A stretch of 64,000 nt of DNA from an uncultured Verrucomicrobia subdivision 3 bacterium. Lineage in GTDB: Bacteria > Verrucomicrobiota > Verrucomicrobiia > Limisphaerales > UBA11358. Made by a program: the position numbers and the translations under genes. Within the stretch, counting starts at the first letter, position 1; each line of letters starts with the position of its first letter. The DNA is taken from assembly GCA_903917705.1 (NCBI GenBank), contig CAIXBQ010000015.1, positions 42,429 to 106,428 on the forward strand, given 5' to 3'. The notes under the pieces are model-generated. The model had not been told where the DNA came from and did no database searches. It worked only from the letters and a program-made list of their open reading frames with translations. Below are positions 7,752 through 17,156 of this stretch, one piece after another.

Positions 7752-8959
7752 ACCTCGCCGTCCGTGACATCCGCCACAACCTTGGCCGGTTTGCGCTGAC
7801 CACCGTCGGCATCGGCCTGTTGCTGATGATCGTCATGGGCATGGGCGGAATCTATCGCGGCCTGATTTATGAAGCGACGCTGCTCGTGGATCTAGTCGGC
7901 GCGGACTTGTGGGTGGTGCAGGGCAGCACGCGCGGGCCGTTCGCCGAGGTCTCGCGCATTCCTGCCAACCTTGAAGACCGCGTCCGCGCCGTGCCGGGTG
8001 TGGCGGACGCGCGACATTTTGTCTCGCACACCATTCAACGTGAGCATCGCGGCCTGCCGTTGCGCATGGTGGTGCAAGGACTCTCATGGCCCGAAGACAA
8101 AGGCGATTGGTTGACGCTGATGGCGGGTCGCGCGTTGCGTCAGGCTCACTACGAAATGATTGCCGATCAGTCCTTGGGCTTGCCGCTCGGCGAGAAACTC
8201 AAGCTGGGCAAGGACGTTTACGAAGTCGTCGGTCTGACCAAGGGCATGGTGGGGACAGGCGGCGACGGCTTGTGCTTTTTCACGGTGAGCGATGCGGAGG
8301 CCATTCAGTTCGACGTGCCGGGTGAAGCCACGCGCCTCGAACGCGCTGCGCGCCTTGCCCGCCTGGAAAACCTAGACCTTGGCCGCGTGACGCCGCTGCT
8401 GTCAGAACGAGTGGTTGGCCCGGCCAGCGAGTTGCCCGCGCTCGCGCCACCGCAAGTCAGCGCGGTGCTGGTGACATTGCGGAACGGTGCGGATGCGGCG
8501 CGGGTGACGGCGACGCTGGCGACATGGCCGGATGTGACGGTCTATTCCACACAACAGCAGAAAGACCTCCTGCTCTCCGGCATGGTGGACAAGTCAAAGC
8601 GGCAACTTGGTTTGTTTCGCGCCCTGCTCATCATCATTTCCACGATCATCATGGCGCTGATTCTCTACACGCTCACGCTCGACAAGATCCACGACATCGC
8701 CCTGCTGAAACTCATCGGAGCGCGGAATGGCGTCATCATCGGCTTGATTCTCCAACAGGCGCTGCTCATGGGCGTGCTGGGCTACGGACTGGCATGGTGG
8801 CTGGGGCAATTCGCCTTTCCACGTTTCCCGCGACTTGTGATGATTGAGACGCAGGACTTGCTGATGCTGGGTGGCATCGTGCTGACAATTTCCGTGCTGG
8901 CCAGCCTGCTTGGCATCTGGAAGGCGATGAGTGTCGAGCCAAACAAGGTGTTGTCGTGA
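7748..8959 (+). CDS. FtsX/DevC-like ABC transporter permease
   Basis: A 403-residue permease with the four-helix MacB/FtsX layout: TM1 near residues 15-35 (ALTTVGIGLLLMIVMG), a large periplasmic domain (about 40-280), then three C-terminal TMs (ALLIIISTIIMALILYTL, ILQQALLMGVLGYGLA, GGIVLTISVLASLLG). The opening MNLAVRDIRHNLGRFALT is typical of DevC-type permeases. It sits between the adaptor (ATGA overlap) and its ATPase. The likely job is mechanotransmission-type export of a substrate from the periplasm or membrane. The substrate is unknown; metal or thiol complexes are suggested by the operon only. Confidence 0.85.
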   Translation: MNLAVRDIRHNLGRFALTTVGIGLLLMIVMGMGGIYRGLIYEATLLVDLVGADLWVVQGSTRGPFAEVSRIPANLEDRVRAVPGVADARHFVSHTIQREHRGLPLRMVVQGLSWPEDKGDWLTLMAGRALRQAHYEMIADQSLGLPLGEKLKLGKDVYEVVGLTKGMVGTGGDGLCFFTVSDAEAIQFDVPGEATRLERAARLARLENLDLGRVTPLLSERVVGPASELPALAPPQVSAVLVTLRNGADAARVTATLATWPDVTVYSTQQQKDLLLSGMVDKSKRQLGLFRALLIIISTIIMALILYTLTLDKIHDIALLKLIGARNGVIIGLILQQALLMGVLGYGLAWWLGQFAFPRFPRLVMIETQDLLMLGGIVLTISVLASLLGIWKAMSVEPNKVLS

Positions 8960-9702
8960 TGAAGACGAACGATTCCAACCACCCGCCCGCCATCGTGGCT
9001 GAGAACCTCACCAAGGTTTATGGCAGCGGCAATACCGAAGTCGTGGCCATGAAGGATGTGTCGCTTCGCGTCGAGCGGGGCGAAGTCATCGCGCTGCTTG
9101 GCCCGAGCGGTGCGGGCAAGTCCACGCTGCTCACGGCCATCGGCCTGATCAATCCGCCCACGTCGGGCCGCATTCACATTGGTGGCGAGTTGGTCATGGA
9201 CGCCGATCGAGCCAAGGTGGACCTGCGCGAATTCCGCCGCCGCCATCTCGGCTATGTCTTCCAAAAGGCGAACCTGATTCCGTTTCTGAGTGCCGTCGAG
9301 AACGTGCAAGTGGCGCTGGAGATTAACGACACCCCGGCGAGCGCCGCGCACAAACGCGCGATGGAACTGCTTGATTACCTTGGCGTGGCCGACCGGTCGC
9401 AAAATCTTCCCGACGCCCTTTCCGGCGGTCAGCAACAACGCGTCGCCGTGGCCCGTGCCCTCGCCAATGAGCCGAGCTTGATTCTGGCCGACGAACCCAC
9501 CGCCGCACTCGACAGCCATCGCGGACGACAGGTAATGGAATTGTTCCGCAAAGTGGCGCATGAACGCGGGGCTGCCGTCCTCGTGGTCACACACGACCAC
9601 CGCTCGCTCGATGTGTTCGACAAGACTTATGAGATGGAAGACGGCCGGTTGACATCATCGCCAGCGAACATTTCGAACCCAAACAACGAAAGAAACGACT
9701 AA
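8959..9702 (+). CDS. ABC transporter ATPase (LolD/DevA/MacB-N type)
   Basis: A 247-residue nucleotide-binding subunit with Walker A GPSGAGKS (about residue 48), Q-loop YVFQKANL, signature [15 protein letters not shown], Walker B LILADEPTAAL and the H-loop VVTHDHR. It powers the DevC-like permease encoded immediately upstream. A GTG three bases earlier (8956) is an equally possible start; ATG 8959 overlaps the permease stop (TGATG). Its C-terminus is followed four bases later by the small thioredoxin-like gene. Confidence 0.92.
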   Translation: MKTNDSNHPPAIVAENLTKVYGSGNTEVVAMKDVSLRVERGEVIALLGPSGAGKSTLLTAIGLINPPTSGRIHIGGELVMDADRAKVDLREFRRRHLGYVFQKANLIPFLSAVENVQVALEINDTPASAAHKRAMELLDYLGVADRSQNLPDALSGGQQQRVAVARALANEPSLILADEPTAALDSHRGRQVMELFRKVAHERGAAVLVVTHDHRSLDVFDKTYEMEDGRLTSSPANISNPNNERND

Positions 9703-9706
9703 CAGT

Positions 9707-9937
9707 ATGAAACTCCAAATCCTCGGCACCGGCTGCGCCAAATGCAACGCCCTGACGATGGCCACCGAAAAAGCCGCGCAAACACTCGGCCTGCCATACG
9801 AACTCGAAAAAGTCACCGACCTGAAACAAATCATGGCGTTCGGCGTAATGACTACGCCCGCGCTGGTCGTGGACGGCAAAGTGAAGGTCAGCGGCAAGGT
9901 GCCGTCGGTGGATGAACTCAAAAAATTGCTCGCGTGA
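9707..9937 (+). CDS. TM0996/MTH895-type small thioredoxin-like protein
   Basis: A 76-residue single-domain protein with the CxxC site GTGCAKCNAL at residues 7-16 and the cis-Pro segment MTTPALVVDGKV. This is the redox-active disulfide protein 2 family, often encoded beside ArsP-type permeases. It is cytoplasmic (no signal). It may reduce or carry the permease substrate, but that role is only inferred from the recurrent pairing. It sits four bases after the ATPase gene and just before a secreted thioredoxin gene. Confidence 0.88.
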   Translation: MKLQILGTGCAKCNALTMATEKAAQTLGLPYELEKVTDLKQIMAFGVMTTPALVVDGKVKVSGKVPSVDELKKLLA

Positions 9938-9973
9938 ACCGTGATGCGTGACCCTGTGATAACAAAACCGATT

Positions 9974-10444
9974 ATGAAAACACCTCTGAAACTCGTCATT
10001 GTGGCCGCGCTCACCATGACGGTGGTCGCCGCCGTAACCCTAAAACAGAACAAGGACAAAGCCTCCGTCGAAACCAACGCCGTGGCCGTGGCCGCAGACA
10101 CCAACGCGCCAGTGGAAACCGCCACCGCCCCGACCACGCCGGTCGCCAACGCCAAGCTGCCCAAGCTCCTCGACTTGGGCGCGGGCAAATGTATTCCCTG
10201 CCGGATGATGGCCCCGATTCTGGAAGAAATGAAAAAGGAATACACTGGCAAGTTCGAGGTTGAATTCATTGACGTGTGGAAAAATCCCGACGCCGGCAAG
10301 CAATATGGCATCGAAGTCATTCCCACCCAGATTTTTTACGACGCCGACGGCAAGGAACTGTTCCGGCACGTCGGGTTCTTTGCGAAGGAAGACATCCTAA
10401 CCAGGTGGAAGGAACTCGGCGTGGATTTGCAAGCAGCAAAATAG
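9974..10444 (+). CDS. Membrane-anchored/secreted thioredoxin-like protein
   Basis: From ATG 9974 the product is 156 residues: a signal or anchor (LKLVIVAALTMTVVAAVTL), a low-complexity Ala/Thr/Val linker (about 25-60), then a thioredoxin fold with active site AGKCIPCRMM. The Lys at position -1 replaces the usual Trp. IPTQIFYD supplies the cis-Pro loop. It would act outside the cytoplasm, with electrons delivered by the CcdA-type protein encoded two genes downstream. The track's earlier start (9941) adds 11 residues before the signal peptide and is less likely. Confidence 0.85.
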   Translation: MKTPLKLVIVAALTMTVVAAVTLKQNKDKASVETNAVAVAADTNAPVETATAPTTPVANAKLPKLLDLGAGKCIPCRMMAPILEEMKKEYTGKFEVEFIDVWKNPDAGKQYGIEVIPTQIFYDADGKELFRHVGFFAKEDILTRWKELGVDLQAAK

Positions 10445-10462
10445 TCCGCAACCGAACGCGGT

Positions 10463-10966
10463 ATGCATAAATCATTCTCCATTTCACCCGTCGTCAACCG
10501 CGAGGCAGCTTGCCCGCGTTGTGGCCAGAAAAGCCGGAGCGTTTCCCCGGCAACCATTGGGTCGCTCGTCACCCCGGCGGCCCGGGCGCGGTTGCGGTCA
10601 CTGGCCGGCTTTCAATTCTGTGCAACACCGAAATGCGACGTGACTTATTTCCATCCGGCCAACGGCGAAACCGTCATGGCCGCCGAAGTGAGTGTGCCGA
10701 TTTTCCAAAAGGGCACGGGGCAGGAACGCTTGGTCTGTTATTGTTTCGGGTATACCGTGGAGGAAATTCAGCGCGAATTCAGAACCACCGGTATTTCCCA
10801 GATCGCGACGGACATCAAAACCAAATGCACCCAAGGACTGGACGATTGCGCACACACCAACCCGCAAGGTTCCTGCTGTCTTGGCAATATTCAACGGGTA
10901 ATTCGTGAAGCCGCCGGGGACAATCAATCACCGCCATCGGACGCGGGAAGCTGCTGTTGCCAATAA
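10463..10966 (+). CDS. CopZ-type Fe-S/zinc metallochaperone (without HMA domain)
   Basis: A 167-residue Cys-rich protein. The N-terminal CPRCGQKS plus CATPKCDVTYFH matches the zinc/[2Fe-2S]-binding CopZ N-domain first described in Archaeoglobus. A BFD-like [2Fe-2S] module follows (VCYCFGYTVEEI, then TKCTQGLDDCAH and GSCCLGNI). The C-terminus ends GSCCCQ. The HMA copper domain found in archaeal CopZ is absent, as in many copies from arsenic/metal islands. A role in metal transfer or redox conversion of the substrate is inferred from family and operon. Confidence 0.85.
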   Translation: MHKSFSISPVVNREAACPRCGQKSRSVSPATIGSLVTPAARARLRSLAGFQFCATPKCDVTYFHPANGETVMAAEVSVPIFQKGTGQERLVCYCFGYTVEEIQREFRTTGISQIATDIKTKCTQGLDDCAHTNPQGSCCLGNIQRVIREAAGDNQSPPSDAGSCCCQ

Positions 10967-10987
10967 GAAACCACGGACTAAATCGCC

Positions 10988-11686
10988 ATGGAAAAACTGT
11001 TCACCGGTTTGAGTCACGCCGTCGAGGGTGCGCCCGCGCTCGCGCTGGCGGCGGCGGTGGCGTGGGGAGTTTTGAGCATCCTTTTAAGCCCGTGCCATCT
11101 GGCGAGCATCCCGCTGATTGTGGGTTTCATTAGCGAGCAGGGAAAAGTGACGGTGAAGCGCGCATTCTGGACTTCGGTGCTGTTCGCCGTGGGCATTCTC
11201 ATCACCATCGCGGCCATCGGCGCGATCACGGCGGCTGCTGGGCGGATGCTAGGGGACGTGGGCCAATACGGAAATTATTTTGTTGCGGTAATTTTCTTCG
11301 TGGTGGGGCTGCATCTGCTGGGAGTGATACCGATGCCGTGGTCGGGGCCGGGCCAGGTGGGCATGAAGCGTAAGGGTTTGCTCGCTGCTTTCATTCTCGG
11401 CTTGTTGTTCGGCATCGCGCTTGGCCCCTGCACGTTCGCCTACATGGCCCCGATGCTCGGAGTCACGTTTAAGCTGGCGAAGACCGCGCCGCTTTACGGG
11501 GTCTCACTCTTGCTGGCCTATGGCGTGGGCCATTGCGCAGTGATTGTGGCGGCAGGGACTTCCACGGAAATGGTGCAACGCTTCCTGAACTGGAACGAAC
11601 ACTCCAAGGGTGTGGCCGTGGTGAAAATCATCTGCGGCGTGCTGGTGCTGTTGGGCGGTGTGTGGCTAATTTATACCGCGCCGTGA
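10988..11686 (+). CDS. ccdA: CcdA/DsbD-type thiol electron carrier
   Basis: A 232-residue membrane protein with six predicted TMs. The two Cys expected in CcdA proteins are present: LLSPCHLASIPLIVGF in TM1 and ALGPCTFAYMAPMLG in TM4. It moves reducing equivalents from cytoplasmic thioredoxin to the outside. The extracytoplasmic partner here is most likely the anchored CIPC thioredoxin two genes upstream. It is the last gene of the ArsR operon, and converges on the P3A ATPase gene with a 41-bp gap containing a short GC hairpin (CCGG...CCGG) that is not a convincing terminator. Confidence 0.88.
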   Translation: MEKLFTGLSHAVEGAPALALAAAVAWGVLSILLSPCHLASIPLIVGFISEQGKVTVKRAFWTSVLFAVGILITIAAIGAITAAAGRMLGDVGQYGNYFVAVIFFVVGLHLLGVIPMPWSGPGQVGMKRKGLLAAFILGLLFGIALGPCTFAYMAPMLGVTFKLAKTAPLYGVSLLLAYGVGHCAVIVAAGTSTEMVQRFLNWNEHSKGVAVVKIICGVLVLLGGVWLIYTAP

Positions 11687-11727
11687 GTCCGGCCACAAGA
11701 CCGGCGAAGGCGAGAGACGCCGCCGTT

Positions 11728-14085
11728 TCAGCGCAGGGACCACCGCGCGAACAGCCAGACTTTGATCCAATCCAGGGCGAGAAAATAAACCACTGCCGCG
11801 CCGGCGACGGCCAGCAGCAACCGCAGGTCAATGGCCGGCACATGCCAGCCTGACAACGCGATGAACGCAGTTACGCTCAGACCCAGAACCGTGCTGGCGA
11901 TCATCGCGTTGCTCGGTCGCGACGCCCAGCAGTGGCCGCGTTCACGTAGCACATAAACGCCCGCTTGCGAACCCAGAATGACCGTGGCAAATGTCAGGGT
12001 TTGCAGATGCGGCATATCAAAGCGCAGCGCGTAGTGGCCGAGCGCGAAGACGCCGAAGGTGAACAACAGCCGCAGCAATCCCAAACTGACACCCACAATG
12101 GCAATGGGCCGTGTGCGCCAGAGATTCGGTTGTTGCGAGACGCTCATGTGGTCGGTCGTCAGCGCCATCGTCAGGAAATCGTTGAGAAAAATGATCAGCA
12201 CCATCAGCAATGGCGTCAGCGGCTTGTGGCCGGTGAGCAGAAAGCCGGCGACGAGCAGGAGCATCAATTCGACCTTCTTCGAGAGCATGTTGAGCGTGTA
12301 AGTGAGCACGCGTTGGAACACCCGCCGGCTCGCCTCGATGGCCGGCACCACATTAGCCAGGCCCGGCTGGGTCAGCACGATGGCGGCGGCGGCCTTGGCC
12401 ACGTCCGTCGCGTTGGCCACCGCGATGCCCGCCTCGGCCTGCCGCAACGCAGGCGCGTCGTTCACGCCATCGCCGCTCATGCCCACCACCGCGCCCCGCC
12501 GCTGGAAGGCGCGGACCAGCTTGAATTTGTCTTCGGGGAACACACCGGCGAAGACGCTATTTTCCAGCGTGCCATCGGCGAAGTCGCCGTGCAGCTTTTC
12601 GGGCGGACAGACCTGCGGCGGAATGCCCACCTGTTCCGCCACGGCGCGGGCGGTGAGCGCGTTGTCGCCGGTCACCATCACCACGCGCACGCCGGCGTCT
12701 TGAATGGCCTTCACGACGGCGTGGGAGTCTTCGCGCACGGCGTCTTCCAGACCGATCAAGCCCGCGAAACGCAGCGAACCTTCGCCACCTTCCGCCACGC
12801 CGAGCACTCGCTGGCCGCGCGCGGCAATCTCTTGGGTCACCGGCTGCCAGGCGGATTTCGGCACACCGCAGAGTTGGGCGATGACGGCGGGCGCGCCTTT
12901 CGTGTAACGGCGCTCGCCAGCCGTTTCGCGATAGGCGGCCTCAGCCCGTTTGGTCGCCGGATCAAACGGTTTGAATTCAATGCGGGTGAGATTCCCGCCC
13001 GCCAGACCGCGCGCCGTGGCCTCACGCACCATCGCGCCATCCACCGGGTCCTGTCCCGCCGGGTCGCTGGCGAGCCAGGCGGCGCGCAGCAATTGATCCT
13101 CGCTGAAACCTTCAGCCGGTCGCAGCGTGCTGACGGTGGCTTCGTTGCGGGTGAGCGTGCCGGTCTTGTCGGTGCAGAGCACGGTCATCGAGGCGATGTC
13201 ATGCAGCGCGCTCAGGCGGGTCACCAGCACGCCGAACTTGGACAACTCCACCGAGCCCAGCGCGGCGGCGAGCGTGAACGTGGCCGGCAGCGCGACCGGG
13301 ATGGACGCCAGCAGAATGGTCAGCGCCAGCGGCAAGGTTTGCCCGAGAGTCATGCCTTGGAGATGGGCTACGCCAAAGATAAAAACGATCAGGCTGGCGT
13401 TCAGGACGAACAAGTCGCGCACGACCCGGACAATCTCCTGTTCCTGCCGGTTGGCGGCATGCGCCGTGCGCACCAGCTCCGCCGTATTGCCAAAAAACGT
13501 GCGTGCGCCAGTCGCCGTGATAATGCCGTCGGCTTCGCCGCCCCGCACCAGTGCGCCGGCATAGGCGGTTTTGCCCGCCGGAATTTGGACGGCAGCGGAT
13601 TCGCCGGTGAGCGCCGATTGATCCACCAGCAACGAGCCGTCGCTGATACGCACGTCGGCGGGCACGATGCCGCCCTGGCGCAGATGAATCACGTCGTCCG
13701 GCACCAATTCTTCTGCGCTGATGGTTTGCCACTGGCCGTCGCGCCGGACGCGGGCTTCGACGCGCAGTTGCTGCCGCAGCAGCGCCAGCGCCTTTTGAGC
13801 TTTGCCTTCCTGCAAAAAACCGAGCACGGCGTTCGCCACCAGCAATCCGGCAATCACTGCCGCCTCAACCCGCTCGCCCAGGAATATCTGGAGGATGACG
13901 GAGGCTTCGAGCAACCAGGGAATGGGTGCCCAAAACCGGCGGACGAACTGGCGCAGCGGATGCGACTTTTCCTCGCTCACGGCATTCGGACCGATCTGGG
14001 CAAGCCGCGCGCGGGCGGCGGCGGTGGTCATCCCGACTGGCTCCACCGCATTGGCATTCGGCGACGGGGTTTCAGCGTTGCTCAT
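11728..14085 (-). CDS. P3A-type plasma-membrane proton-efflux ATPase
   Basis: A 785-residue P-type ATPase from ATG 14085; the track start adds 23 basic residues. It has the actuator loop LTGESAAV, the TM4 motif SIPVALPATFTLAAA with the P3A-type PVALPA, the phosphorylation site CTDKTGTLTRNE and the hinge MSGDGVNDAPAL. There is no N-terminal metal-binding domain and no CPC motif, which rules out heavy-metal P1B pumps. The family exports H+ (yeast PMA1 type). It is preceded by a sigma-54-like promoter and follows a histidine kinase/NtrC-type regulator pair on the same strand, suggesting conditional induction, perhaps under acid or energy stress. Confidence 0.9.
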   Translation of the reverse strand: MSNAETPSPNANAVEPVGMTTAAARARLAQIGPNAVSEEKSHPLRQFVRRFWAPIPWLLEASVILQIFLGERVEAAVIAGLLVANAVLGFLQEGKAQKALALLRQQLRVEARVRRDGQWQTISAEELVPDDVIHLRQGGIVPADVRISDGSLLVDQSALTGESAAVQIPAGKTAYAGALVRGGEADGIITATGARTFFGNTAELVRTAHAANRQEQEIVRVVRDLFVLNASLIVFIFGVAHLQGMTLGQTLPLALTILLASIPVALPATFTLAAALGSVELSKFGVLVTRLSALHDIASMTVLCTDKTGTLTRNEATVSTLRPAEGFSEDQLLRAAWLASDPAGQDPVDGAMVREATARGLAGGNLTRIEFKPFDPATKRAEAAYRETAGERRYTKGAPAVIAQLCGVPKSAWQPVTQEIAARGQRVLGVAEGGEGSLRFAGLIGLEDAVREDSHAVVKAIQDAGVRVVMVTGDNALTARAVAEQVGIPPQVCPPEKLHGDFADGTLENSVFAGVFPEDKFKLVRAFQRRGAVVGMSGDGVNDAPALRQAEAGIAVANATDVAKAAAAIVLTQPGLANVVPAIEASRRVFQRVLTYTLNMLSKKVELMLLLVAGFLLTGHKPLTPLLMVLIIFLNDFLTMALTTDHMSVSQQPNLWRTRPIAIVGVSLGLLRLLFTFGVFALGHYALRFDMPHLQTLTFATVILGSQAGVYVLRERGHCWASRPSNAMIASTVLGLSVTAFIALSGWHVPAIDLRLLLAVAGAAVVYFLALDWIKVWLFARWSLR

Positions 14086-14165
14086 CAATTTTGATTCGTA
14101 GCTTTTATTTTGGGCTGGCGGTTTTCGTTCGCGTCGTTTGAAACGTCGCTTCAACTCTACTTAAT

Positions 14166-14181
14166 AGCGTCCAGCGTGCCA
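14166..14181 (-). promoter_or_regulatory. Predicted sigma-54 promoter before the P3A ATPase
   Basis: Minus strand TGGCACGCTGGACGCT: the full -24 block TGGCACG and the GC of the -12 block are correctly spaced; TT before GC is replaced by AC. The predicted start is near 14155, leaving a leader of about 70 bases. An NtrC-type activator with GAFTGA is encoded directly upstream. Confidence 0.6.
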
Positions 14182-14331
14182 GCCCATATTCAAAGGTGTT
14201 CTGGAGGCCGTTGTGCGAAGACTCAAGGGGTTGCGAACGAAGCGAAAGAAGATCGCGCTGCGCCCGTGGTCAGGCGTTGCTCATGGATGGATAAACCGAT
14301 TACCGACAGCGATGGCGCGTGCGGGAGCACT

Positions 14332-15771
14332 TCACTCCACAGCGGCGGAGTCGCTGTTCGCGCCCGGATGCAGGCCGAGCTGTTTGAGCTTCTCGCGCAG
14401 TGTCAGGCGCGAAATGCCCAGCCAGCGGGCGGCTTTGGCCTGGTTGCCTTCCGCGAGCGCGATGGCCTGGGTGAGGATTTCACGCTCCGCCTCGGCGACA
14501 ATTTGCGCGTGAGTGTCGCTGATTTCACCGCGTTGAGCGCGGGCCAGCAACGTCGCGACGAGAGATGGAAGCGAGTTCGCGGCCTGCCCGTTGACCGATG
14601 CGCGGGCGGCGAGAATGGCGCGCACGGCCTCGGCGGTGATGGAGAGGCCGCGCGCTTCCAGCAGCAGGCGGCGCGTGACGTTCTCCAGTTCACGAATGTT
14701 GCCGGGCCACGCGGCGGCTTGCAGTGCGGCAACGGCGTCGGGTGTGATGGTGGGTGCGGCGATGCCGAAGTCAGTAGCGTATTTGCGAAGGAAATGCTGG
14801 ACGAGCACAGGAACGTCTTCGCGTCGTTCGCGCAACAGCGGGAGTTGGATGGCGACGACGTTCAGGCGATGGAACAAATCTTCGCGGAATTTCCCTTCGC
14901 GAATCATCGCTTCGAGGTCGCGGTGCGTGGCGGCAATGATGCGCACGTCCACGGAAATAGTTTCGCTGCCGCCAACGCGCTGGAAGGTTTGCTGTTGGAG
15001 GACGCGGAGCAATTTAACTTGAGTGTTCGCCAGCAGGTCGCCGATTTCATCCAGGAACAATGTGCCATTGTTCGCCTGCTCGAAGCGTCCGATGCGGCGC
15101 TGGTCCGCTCCGGTGAACGCGCCACGTTCGTGACCAAAGAGTTCGCTTTCCAACAGGTTTTCAGGCACGGCGGCGCAGTTGATGGCGATGAATGCGGCCT
15201 TGACGCGTTCGCTGTGCTGGTAAATGGCGCGGGCGATGAGTTCCTTGCCCGTGCCGGTTTCGCCGCGAATGAGAACGGTGACCGGCTTAGCGGCGACGCG
15301 TCCAATTTCCTTGCACACCTCCCGCATGGCCCGGCTGACGCCCACGAGCGCGGTGCGGGCGGATGGTGCGTCCGCCAACGCCACGGGTTCGCGCATGAGA
15401 CGACCGGCATCCACAGCCTTGTGGAGCAGCGTGAGCAGTTCTTCCATCTCGAACGGCTTTTGCATGTAGTCGTAAGCGCCGAGTTTGGTGGCTTCGATGG
15501 CCGTTTCGATTGTGCCGTGCGCCGTCATCAGGACAACGGGCAGGCGTGGCTGGGTCTCGTGGAGTTGGCGCACGAGGTCAAGTCCGCCAAGTCCGGGCAG
15601 GCGCAAGTCAGTGAGCACGGCGTCAAATGTGGCGTCACTTGCGCGGCGCAAGCCATCGTCGCCTCGCGCGCTGTGCGTGACCGCGAATCCTCCATCCTCC
15701 AACACTTGCCGTAGGTTAACAGCGAGTTGGGAGTCGTCTTCGATAAGGAGAATGCGGGGTGAAGAACTCAT
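14332..15771 (-). CDS. NtrC-family sigma-54-dependent response regulator
   Basis: A 479-residue protein with three domains: receiver (residues 5-120; acidic pocket EDD, phospho-Asp in [11 protein letters not shown], Lys in MQKPFE), AAA+ sigma-54 activator (about 140-380; Walker [15 protein letters not shown] loop intact, Walker [12 protein letters not shown]) and a Fis-type HTH at the C-terminus ([21 protein letters not shown]). It acts with sigma-54 RNA polymerase. The start overlaps the stop of the histidine kinase (ATGA). The likely target is the sigma-54-like promoter 150 bp downstream, in front of the proton-pump gene. Confidence 0.93.
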   Translation of the reverse strand: MSSSPRILLIEDDSQLAVNLRQVLEDGGFAVTHSARGDDGLRRASDATFDAVLTDLRLPGLGGLDLVRQLHETQPRLPVVLMTAHGTIETAIEATKLGAYDYMQKPFEMEELLTLLHKAVDAGRLMREPVALADAPSARTALVGVSRAMREVCKEIGRVAAKPVTVLIRGETGTGKELIARAIYQHSERVKAAFIAINCAAVPENLLESELFGHERGAFTGADQRRIGRFEQANNGTLFLDEIGDLLANTQVKLLRVLQQQTFQRVGGSETISVDVRIIAATHRDLEAMIREGKFREDLFHRLNVVAIQLPLLRERREDVPVLVQHFLRKYATDFGIAAPTITPDAVAALQAAAWPGNIRELENVTRRLLLEARGLSITAEAVRAILAARASVNGQAANSLPSLVATLLARAQRGEISDTHAQIVAEAEREILTQAIALAEGNQAKAARWLGISRLTLREKLKQLGLHPGANSDSAAVE

Positions 15772-17156
15772 GCGGGCGGAATGGGTAAAGCGGTCGCCGG
15801 CGCGGGCACGACGGGCAACACGATGCCAAAAGTCGTGCCGTGACCCAGTTGGGTCTGATATTCCAGCGCGCCGCCTTGTTTCTCGACGATGCGCGCCGCA
15901 ATGGAAAGGCCAAGACCTGTGCCGGCTTCCTTCGTGGTGAAGAAAGGGTCGAACAGGCGCTTTTCGACTTCGGGCGGAATGCCTTTGCCGGTGTCGGTGA
16001 CTTCGAGAATGGCCACGTTGCTGGTTTTGCCGTGAAGCTTGGCACGGTCTGAGCGCACCCGCAACGTGACGAGACCCTGACCTTCGATGGCTTCGGCGGC
16101 GTTGCGGACGAGATTGATGAGGACCTGCTTGATGAGCGCGCTGTCCATCGAAACGTGCAACTCCGGGCCGTCTTCGAGCGCGAGTTGCACGCGGCCTTGT
16201 TCGAGCGTGCTGCCCATGAGGGAAAACACCTCGCGTAACGCCGCGTCGGCGCGCACGTCTTTGAGTTGTGGTTCGGAGGGGCGGGCAAAATGGAGCACGT
16301 CCTGCACGATGCGTTCGAGCCGTCCAATTTCGGAACTGATGACGCCCGTGTCCGCCGTGCTGGCCGCGTCGTTGGCAACGCGTTTACCGAGCATATAAAG
16401 GCGAGCCTTGATAGACGTGAGCGGGTTGCGAATTTCGTGGGCGATGCCGGCGGCCAGGGTGCCGAGCGTGGCGAGCTTCTCCTGTTTTTCGAGCATGACC
16501 TCGCTTTGCACCAGCTTTCTGCGCAGCGGTGCAATCAGGTCGCGGTAGAGGATGACCCCGAGCACGGCGACGAGCGCGAGCAGCACCACCACACCGATAA
16601 AAAGAAAGACGCGCAGGTTCGCGATCGTGTGGTTCGCATCGGTCAGGAAAAGCGCCTCCGCCTCGCGATGCATCCCGGCGATTTGGACAGCGATTTGGCG
16701 CAACCGGTCTTCGTGGTGTTCGACCTGTTCAAGCTGGGCAAAAACCGACGGCGTCATGCCCGCAGGCTGTCCGTTGGTCTGCACTTGAGCGGCGGCCGCC
16801 AGGTAGTCGCCATAGGCCGCGTTGAGTTGGTGGAAGAGGTCCAGCTCGCGCGGAGTGTTGTGCTCCGAGGTATGCTGGTCAATCCATTGGTCAAGCTGAA
16901 CGCTCGCTGCTTGAAATTGAGTCCAGGTCGCCGGGTTGCGCCGGGCGGTGTAGCGAAGCAAGAGATTTCCCAATGGCAGCAACTGCTGCTGGAATTCTTC
17001 GGCGAGCCGGAAACTTCCCAGTTGCGAGGCGGTCAGGTTGCCTTTGAGTTGCGCGATGCGCCGCCAGGAATCCTGCATGCCCCAAAGCGTCAGCCCAGCC
17101 ATCAGAGCGATAGCGCCAATCAACATCGTCATGCGCAGGCGGGCAGCGGAGATCAT
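15768..17156 (-). CDS. Sensor histidine kinase (NtrB/ZraS-like)
   Basis: 462 residues from ATG 17156. TM1 covers about residues 8-26 (MTMLIGAIALMAGLTLWGM), followed by a helical periplasmic sensor domain and TM2 (LFIGVVVLLALVAVLGVIL, near 190-210). The H-box is GIAHEIRNPLTSIKARL; the N-box NLVRNAAEAI and G-boxes DTGKGIPPE and GTGLGLSI close the ATPase. The domain set is that of kinases partnering NtrC-type regulators. The ORF-track start lies 93 codons upstream and overlaps the divergent receiver gene, so it was rejected. The 178 bp to the divergent gene at 17335 must hold both promoters. Confidence 0.9.
   Translation of the reverse strand: MISAARLRMTMLIGAIALMAGLTLWGMQDSWRRIAQLKGNLTASQLGSFRLAEEFQQQLLPLGNLLLRYTARRNPATWTQFQAASVQLDQWIDQHTSEHNTPRELDLFHQLNAAYGDYLAAAAQVQTNGQPAGMTPSVFAQLEQVEHHEDRLRQIAVQIAGMHREAEALFLTDANHTIANLRVFLFIGVVVLLALVAVLGVILYRDLIAPLRRKLVQSEVMLEKQEKLATLGTLAAGIAHEIRNPLTSIKARLYMLGKRVANDAASTADTGVISSEIGRLERIVQDVLHFARPSEPQLKDVRADAALREVFSLMGSTLEQGRVQLALEDGPELHVSMDSALIKQVLINLVRNAAEAIEGQGLVTLRVRSDRAKLHGKTSNVAILEVTDTGKGIPPEVEKRLFDPFFTTKEAGTGLGLSIAARIVEKQGGALEYQTQLGHGTTFGIVLPVVPAPATALPIPPA

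Noticed and set aside
11965-14094. Plus-strand ORF of 709 codons
   Set aside because: Antisense shadow of the P3A ATPase; composition is His/Arg/Gln-rich without domains.
14110-15714. Plus-strand ORF of 534 codons
   Set aside because: It is the antisense shadow of the NtrC-type regulator gene, which shows all family motifs on the minus strand.
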